NCBI GenBank assembly: GCA_946408825.1
Contig: CAMJTU010000002.1
Location: 124,001-188,000, forward strand
Direction: 5' to 3'
DNA from: an uncultured Planctomycetaceae bacterium
GTDB taxonomy: Bacteria; Planctomycetota; Planctomycetia; Pirellulales; Thermoguttaceae
DNA length: 64,000 nucleotides
Both the position numbers and the translations under genes were made by a program. A model generated the notes under the pieces. It saw only the letters and a list, made by a program, of their open reading frames with translations. It searched no databases and was not told the DNA's origin. This document shows, piece after piece, positions 59,320 to 64,000 of the stretch (positions within the stretch are counted from its first letter, which is position 1; every line of letters starts with the position of its first letter).

Positions 59320-59393
59320 GGGCGACTAGCTCAGTTGGTTAGAGCGCCGCTTTCACACGGCGGAGGTCAACAGTTCGAGTCTGTTGCCGCCCA
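59320..59393 (+). tRNA. tRNA-Val (anticodon CAC)
   Basis: A 74-base cloverleaf: acceptor GGGCGAC / GCCGCCC, D arm GCTC / GAGC, anticodon stem CCGCT / GGCGG with loop TTCACAC and anticodon CAC (reads GTG, Val), T arm AACAG / CTGTT with TTCGAGT, discriminator A. The sixth acceptor pair is an A-C mismatch; the remaining pairs are sound. CCA is not encoded. Confidence 0.92.
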
Positions 59394-59879
59394 TTCGACG
59401 CGACTCCGTGTCGTTAAGAGTTAAGAGACTGTCCTTTGTCGCAGTCGACTAGCGTAAACTCCGGTTCTTTGCTCTCGGGCGAGAATTCGGAGTTTCTTCA
59501 TTTCTTGAAAACTCCACCTCAAAAAGGCGCGGATTCTGTCGGAGATCTTGGACGAAATCGCCTATAACTGATTGTTGACGTCGTTTGCTTTCCTCAAGAA
59601 ATCCTAGCGTTTTCTACTGCTTTTTTCAGCGCCGCGCTCCGTCGCGTCGCGCTTTTTCGCGACGAGGTTGATGACGGCAGAACATAGAATTGGAATAATG
59701 GTTTACATAAGGTTTTTCTCTTAGGAACAGCGGCGACGCCCTTCTTTCGCGCCGTCGAGCCAAAGGGAAAAACTCGTCAAATTGGCGGAAACAGAACGAT
59801 CGCGCGACGCTTTTCCGCTACAATCGGTCGTTTAACAAACGATAGTTTTCCATTTGATTTAGATCTACGGAAGACGCCC
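59394..59879. other. intergenic region after the tRNA genes
   Basis: A 486-base gap. It holds a terminator-like hairpin at 59456-59495 (AAACTCCG / CGGAGTTT, with an inner TCTC/GAGA stem) after tRNA-Val. A TACAAT at 59819-59824 might be a -10 box for the SUMF1-domain gene, without a clear -35. Nothing else was recognised. Confidence 0.45.
59456..59500 (+). terminator. terminator after tRNA-Val
   Basis: An 8-base outer stem AAACTCCG / CGGAGTTT enclosing a second hairpin (GCTCTCGGGCGAGAA region), followed by CTTCATTT. Confidence 0.6.
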
Positions 59880-60770
59880 ATGGTTAACGTCAATCCGAAA
59901 TATAGAGTTTTTTTCATATCCGCTTTAGTTTCAGTCGCGGCGTCGTTATTTTGCGTCGCGTCATGCGCGTTCGGGCAGGATTCGTCTTCTCTTTCGAAAT
60001 GGTCTGAATCGAGTTCTCGCAAGGCGGGAACGCGTCAGACGCTTGAGATTGGCGACGTCGCGTACGGGTTCTGCTGGATACCCGCCGGAGAGTTCGACAT
60101 GGGGTCGCCGGAATCGGAAAAAGGTCGTGGCGGCGACGAGACGCTTCATCATGTCAAGTTGACGAAGGGCTTCTGGATGTTGGAGACGGAGGTCACTCAG
60201 GCGCTTTATTGGGAGATTATGGAGTCCGCCCCGAGTTATTTCAAGGAGACAGACGATATTTCCGATCTTCCCGTTGAGAACGTCTCGTGGGACGACGCGA
60301 CGAGATTCTGCGACAAATTGACGGAGCGTCTCCCGAAGGGGCTGAAGGCGTCTTTGCCGACGGAGGCGCAGTGGGAATATGCGTGTCGAGCCGGCACGAC
60401 GACGCCTTTTTCTTTTGGGAGCGACTTGAACGGCGACAGGGCGAACTGCGACGGGAATTTCCCCTATGGAACGTCGACACAAGGAAAGTCTCTCGGAAAA
60501 ACAAGTTCCGTGAAGAGCTATGAGCCGAACGCATGGGGGCTCTACGATATGCACGGCAACGTTTGGGAATGGACGTCCGACTCCTATGGCGCTTATCCTT
60601 CGGGAACGGTTGTCGATCCGACGGGGCCCGATACCGCTTCGGACCGCGTGATTCGCGGCGCGTGCTGGGGCGACGACGCGTGGAACTGTCGCTCCGCGTA
60701 TCGGTTAGGGATTTCCGCCGTCGCCCGGATCGGCAACCTTGGGTTTCGCTGTTTGCTGAGTTGCGACTAG
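59880..60770 (+). CDS. secreted SUMF1 / formylglycine-generating-enzyme-domain protein
   Basis: A 296-residue protein with a signal peptide or lipid-like anchor region (hydrophobic 10-30, SCAFGQ). The FGE-sulfatase domain (about 60-295) is typical: FCWIPAGEFDMGSPESEKGRGGDE, KGFWMLETEVTQALYWEIM, LPVENVSWDDATRFCDKL, SLPTEAQWEYACRAGT, GLYDMHGNVWEWTSD, RVIRGACWGDDAWNCRSAYR and GFRCLL. True formylglycine-generating enzymes use a Cys pair near the C-terminus to bind copper; here Cys residues occur in GACWGD and WNCRS but the arrangement is not clearly that of an oxidase. No sulfatase gene is adjacent. Many planctomycete homologues are non-enzymatic C-type-lectin-like proteins. The ATG at 59880 follows CGGAAG. 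Confidence 0.87.
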   Translation: MVNVNPKYRVFFISALVSVAASLFCVASCAFGQDSSSLSKWSESSSRKAGTRQTLEIGDVAYGFCWIPAGEFDMGSPESEKGRGGDETLHHVKLTKGFWMLETEVTQALYWEIMESAPSYFKETDDISDLPVENVSWDDATRFCDKLTERLPKGLKASLPTEAQWEYACRAGTTTPFSFGSDLNGDRANCDGNFPYGTSTQGKSLGKTSSVKSYEPNAWGLYDMHGNVWEWTSDSYGAYPSGTVVDPTGPDTASDRVIRGACWGDDAWNCRSAYRLGISAVARIGNLGFRCLLSCD

Positions 60771-61271
60771 TCCTGTAAGGCAGGCTAGCAGGGAGTCGAT
60801 CAGAGCTCGCGTAGAACGTAGGCCGTCGGCGCGGGACGCGTCGATAGCGCGCCGTAGCGAACGCGAGATCTGATCGACGGTTAACACGCTAAGCAAGACG
60901 ACGCTTAAGACGGCGGGGAACAGACTCTTCACGAGGACTCAAGATCGCTCCTAATCGACTCTATAATATGCGGACGCGATTAGATCTAGGTTCGTTTTAA
61001 GACAGACCGACGGCGCTTGGATGTTCCAGAACCGCGTGAATAACGTCTGGATTCGAGGCGCCGGCGCGTTTTACTTTCGTTTTGCGTTTTGCGGGGAGAA
61101 TCTATTCTGACGCTTGCCGTCGCCTTGATCTTCACGTCGTTTGACTTGCGACCGTCTCTCGTAGAATCGACCGTCTTGTCGAGAAAATCTCAGACGGCGT
61201 ATAAAAACAGCCTGAAACCGACGCTAACCGCAGTTTCAGGCTGTTTCTTTACGCTTTTTTTCGCCGTTTGC
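60771..61271. other. intergenic region between the SUMF1-domain gene and topA
   Basis: A 501-base gap between convergent genes. It holds a perfect TATAAT at 60962-60967 with a poor -35, and the topA terminator at 61205-61250. A GTG-started frame on the minus strand (60705-60932) begins with a hydrophobic segment but has no ribosome site and overlaps the SUMF1-domain gene; I do not call it. Confidence 0.45.
61205..61250 (-). terminator. terminator after topA
   Basis: A perfect 14-base stem (61205-61218 / 61233-61246) with a 14-base loop; on the minus strand it ends in TTTTT. It lies 22 bases after the topA stop. Confidence 0.9.
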
Positions 61272-64000
61272 TCAGAAGGGCGGTTCGGCGCCGGACTTCG
61301 ACGCTTTTTTCGCGGTCTTCTTAGCGGTCGTCGCTTTCTTAGTCGTTTTCTTGGCGGCGGCTGACTTTTTAACGGTCGCCGTTTTCTTAACGGTCGCTTT
61401 CTTGGTCGTTTTCCTTCGCGTCGTTCCGCCGCGAGCGGCGCGGGCGGCGAGGAGTTCCAGCGCTCGTTCCGCCGTCAGTTCCTCGGGCGCAAGGTCGCGC
61501 GGGAGAGACGCGTTTGTCGCGCCGTCTGTCACGTAGGGACCGTAACGACCGTCAAGGAGTTTAATCTCTTGTTCCGTAACGGGCGAGACGCCGAACGTCT
61601 TGAGCGGCTCGGTCTTTTTCGCCGCCGCCCGTCCGCGCGTCTTCTCTTGCGCCAGCAGTTCGAGCGCCTGTTCCAACGTGATTGAAAGGGGCGAGAGACC
61701 GGCGGGGATCGACCGCGTGTCCGTTCCGCGCTTGACGTACGGTCCGAAGCGACCGTTGCTCGCGACGACCGGCTGACTCGTTCCGGGATCGACGCCGAGC
61801 GTCTTCGGGAGACTGAGAAGCTGGACCGCCACGTCGTACGTGACGTCGTTTTCGGACATGCCTTTGAGGAGAGACGCGTATCTCGGCTTCCCGCCGTCTT
61901 CGCCGTCGCCGAGCTGCACGTACCAGCCGAATCGTCCGTTCTTCAGATAGATCGGCTCGCCCGTCTCCGGGAAGGTTCCGATCGGCGTGTTCGCGTTCTG
62001 GTTCGCGTGGAGAATTTCGAGCGCCTTTTCGAGCGTCGTTTCGTCCGGAGGTAGATCGTCGGAGATCGGCGCCGTGACCCCGTCCTGCTCGAGGTACGCG
62101 CCGTAGCGACCGACTCGGACGTAGACGGGCGCGCCTTCCTTGCCGCTAGCGTCGACGGGCGTCCCGACGAGGAACTGACAGATCGCGCGGGCGTCGATTT
62201 CATCGAGCTTCGCGTCGATCTGACGTTTGAGGCCGGCCTCAAACGTCGCGGGGAAGGGGAATTCGGCGTCGCCGCCTTTTCCCGCGTGGTCTTCCGTCTC
62301 GCCGAAATAGAACGCTTTCAGATAGGAAACCTCGTCGCGCTTGCCGTTGCTGATTTCGTCGAGCGCGTTTTCCATATCGGCGGTGAAGCTGTAGTCGACG
62401 AGTTCGGGAAAATGTGTTTCGAGGAGATGACAGACGGCGAACGCAATCCATGTCGGAACGAGCGCGCCGTTCTTCTTGAAGACGTAGCTGCGGTTCTGGA
62501 TGACCTCGATGATCGACGCGTAGGTGCTTGGACGGCCGATTCCCAAATCTTCGAGCGTTTTCGTGAGGGACGCTTCCGTGTATCGCGCGGCGGGCTGGGT
62601 CGTATGACCTTGCGGCGTAAGGGCGAGGATGTCGAGACGGTCGCCCTTCTGAACGTCGGGCAGATATCGTTCCTGATCGGCGAGTTCGGCGTCGGGATCG
62701 TCTTTTCCTTCGACGTAAGCGCGGAGATATCCGGGAAATTCAATCGTTTTGCCGCCGACCTTGAAGAACGCGTTGTCGACCGCGACGACGACGGTCTTCT
62801 TCTTGCCGCGAGCGTTCGTCATCTGAGACGCGATCGTTCGCTTCCAGATCATGTCGTAGAGTCGGTATTCGTCGTTCGAGAGTTGCGCGCGGAGTTCGTC
62901 GGGGAGCGGGAAACGGCTTCCGGCAGGACGAATCGCTTCGTGCGCTTCCTGCGCGTTCTTGACCTTATTGACGTAGAAGTTCGGCTTCTCAGGGAGATAT
63001 TCCGCCCCGTAATGCGTTTTGATCAGTTCGCGCGCTGCATTAATCGCTTCTTGAGAGAGAACCGTCGAGTCGGTACGCATGTAGGTGATGTACCCGTTCT
63101 CGTAAAGACTCTGCGCGACGCTCATCGTCTTCTTCGCCGTGAAGCCGAGCTTACGGTTTGCCTCTTGCTGGAGCATGCTCGTGGTGAACGGCGCGCCGGG
63201 ATGCGTCGTATGCGGCTTTTCTTCAACCGACTCCACGACGGCGTTAAACTGCTTGAGGCGCGACACGAGCTCGCCGGCAGATTTTTCGTCCAGTAGCGCG
63301 AATTTCGCCGGATTCTTTAACTTTCCGGTCGTCGACTCGAAGTTCTTCCCGTCGGGAATCGCCTTGTCGCCAATCTTCTCGAGGGGCGCTTGGAATCCTT
63401 TAGACGTGCCGACGGGCGCGAACTCGCCGAGAACGTCCCAATATTCGGCGCTTTGGAAGGAGATTCTTTCACGTTCACGTTCGACGACGAGCCGCATCGC
63501 GACGCTTTGAACGCGTCCCGCCGAAAGATTGCTCTTAATTTTGCGCCAGAGGATCGGCGACGTTTCGTACCCATAGAGACGGTCGAGAATACGCCGCGCC
63601 TCTTGGGCGTGGACGAGATTTAAGTTGATATCGCGGGTATTTCCGAGCGCTTTGAGAATCGCGTCTTTCGTGATTTCGTGGAAAACTAGGCGCTGATAGG
63701 GGACGTTCGGATTGAGCGTTTCCGCGAGGTGCCAGCTGATAGCTTCTCCCTCGCGGTCCTCATCCGTCGCGAGATAGAGGGTCGAGGCGTTTTTGAGGAG
63801 CGACTTGAGCTTTGAGACTTGTTTCTTTTTATCGTCTGGAACGACATAATAGGGTTCAAAGTCTTTTTCGACGTTGACGCCGAGATTTGCCCATGATTTT
63901 TTACGATCGCCGACGGCGATTTGACTCGCACGCTGGGGCAAATCTCTAATGTGACCGACGCTGGCTTCGACTACGTATCCCGGACCGAGGTATTTGCCGA
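61272..64000 (-). CDS. topA: DNA topoisomerase I, 5' end beyond window edge
   Basis: The frame is open to the right edge, so the extreme N-terminus (start of the TOPRIM domain) is missing; about 908 residues are visible. TopA relaxes negative supercoils via a Tyr-DNA link. Visible: GKYLGPGYVVEASVGHIRDLP, the TOPRIM acid motif LATDEDREGEAISWHLAE, the catalytic Tyr in NGYITYMRTDSTVLS, HEAIRP, and TLEDLGIGRPSTYASII. Instead of Cys4 zinc fingers, the C-terminal part has four Topo-C repeats (RVGRYGAYLE, NGRFGWYVQ, NGRFGPYVK, DGRYGPYVT). The last ~45 residues are a Lys/Ala/Thr-rich histone-H1-like tail (KKTTKKATVKK type). A terminator follows. Confidence 0.95.
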   Translation of the reverse strand, partial: GKYLGPGYVVEASVGHIRDLPQRASQIAVGDRKKSWANLGVNVEKDFEPYYVVPDDKKKQVSKLKSLLKNASTLYLATDEDREGEAISWHLAETLNPNVPYQRLVFHEITKDAILKALGNTRDINLNLVHAQEARRILDRLYGYETSPILWRKIKSNLSAGRVQSVAMRLVVERERERISFQSAEYWDVLGEFAPVGTSKGFQAPLEKIGDKAIPDGKNFESTTGKLKNPAKFALLDEKSAGELVSRLKQFNAVVESVEEKPHTTHPGAPFTTSMLQQEANRKLGFTAKKTMSVAQSLYENGYITYMRTDSTVLSQEAINAARELIKTHYGAEYLPEKPNFYVNKVKNAQEAHEAIRPAGSRFPLPDELRAQLSNDEYRLYDMIWKRTIASQMTNARGKKKTVVVAVDNAFFKVGGKTIEFPGYLRAYVEGKDDPDAELADQERYLPDVQKGDRLDILALTPQGHTTQPAARYTEASLTKTLEDLGIGRPSTYASIIEVIQNRSYVFKKNGALVPTWIAFAVCHLLETHFPELVDYSFTADMENALDEISNGKRDEVSYLKAFYFGETEDHAGKGGDAEFPFPATFEAGLKRQIDAKLDEIDARAICQFLVGTPVDASGKEGAPVYVRVGRYGAYLEQDGVTAPISDDLPPDETTLEKALEILHANQNANTPIGTFPETGEPIYLKNGRFGWYVQLGDGEDGGKPRYASLLKGMSENDVTYDVAVQLLSLPKTLGVDPGTSQPVVASNGRFGPYVKRGTDTRSIPAGLSPLSITLEQALELLAQEKTRGRAAAKKTEPLKTFGVSPVTEQEIKLLDGRYGPYVTDGATNASLPRDLAPEELTAERALELLAARAARGGTTRRKTTKKATVKKTATVKKSAAAKKTTKKATTAKKTAKKASKSGAEPPF

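Noticed and set aside
60705..60932. A 75-codon minus-strand frame with a hydrophobic start
   Set aside because: GTG start without ribosome site and large overlap with the SUMF1-domain gene; the hydrophobic start alone is weak evidence.
62286..63296. A 336-codon plus-strand frame opposite topA
   Set aside because: Shadow frame; topA on the other strand is unambiguous.
1..64000. Insertion sequences, prophage, integrase or attachment sites
   Set aside because: No transposase, integrase, phage gene or terminal inverted repeat with flanking duplication was recognised.

Overview
The window looks like chromosomal DNA of a planctomycete (Planctomycetota), probably a carbohydrate-degrading, gut- or sediment-type lineage near Pirellulales. 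This is inferred from gene content: a very large LamG / hydrazine-synthase-alpha-like protein with two CxxCH motifs, a DUF1080 (3-keto-disaccharide hydrolase-type) protein, a secreted SUMF1/FGE-domain protein, Tat-exported sugar-active enzymes, a TgpA-type transglutaminase and many secreted proteins of unknown function. Coding density is high. No phage, transposon, CRISPR array or rRNA was seen. Both edges cut genes: a GH71/GH99-like protein on the left and DNA topoisomerase I on the right.

Layout. 1-7.6 kb: GH99-like fragment, thioredoxin and an EF-G2-type GTPase (all minus), an M16 peptidase (plus), a secreted acidic protein of unknown function (minus) and an RDD membrane protein. 7.7-14.5 kb (plus): hflX, an alpha/beta hydrolase, a cyclophilin, then the isoprenoid set xseB-ispA-dxs. 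14.6-22.9 kb (minus): coaE, a Rho-like protein with a ruined ATP site, ribH with a long charged tail, nusB, ftsY and a transglutaminase. 23-31 kb (plus): rhomboid, sialidase-like protein, rhamnulokinase, DedA/YqaA-like protein, a MetX-MetW fusion and a membrane-anchored TPR-like protein. 31-43 kb (plus): GH43-like, GH32-like, the HZS-alpha-like cytochrome, a flippase, a TANGO2/NRDE protein and a Tat-exported protein of unknown family. 43-53 kb: SEC-C/TPR protein, nadD and an SGNH hydrolase (plus); tilS and a SurA-like foldase (minus); a DUF1080 protein (plus); a FliN-like SPOA protein and an alpha/beta hydrolase lacking its serine (minus). 53.7-59 kb: an autotransporter of 1768 residues. 59.2-59.4 kb: tRNA-Ala(CGC) and tRNA-Val(CAC). 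59.9-64 kb: SUMF1-domain protein and topA.

How the genes fit together. The housekeeping clusters follow known logic: xseB-ispA-dxs for isoprenoid precursors, ribH-nusB-ftsY for riboflavin, antitermination and protein targeting. The sialidase-like, rhamnulokinase, GH43, GH32, SGNH, DUF1080 and GH99-like genes suggest scavenging of decorated polysaccharides or mucin-type glycans, although no single sugar-utilisation operon is evident. Most transcription units end in clear hairpin terminators and several have recognisable -35/-10 pairs.

Most worth a second look: the Rho-derived protein (20308-22155) that keeps the RNA-binding domain and the outline of the ATPase fold but has lost the Walker A lysine, the catalytic glutamate region and the arginine-finger segment; the neighbouring lumazine synthase with an acidic-then-basic tail of about 115 residues; the MetX-MetW fusion; the serine-less hydrolase next to an isolated SPOA protein; a cluster of three palindromes at 50154-50195; and the large autotransporter. 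Functional ideas for these are inference.
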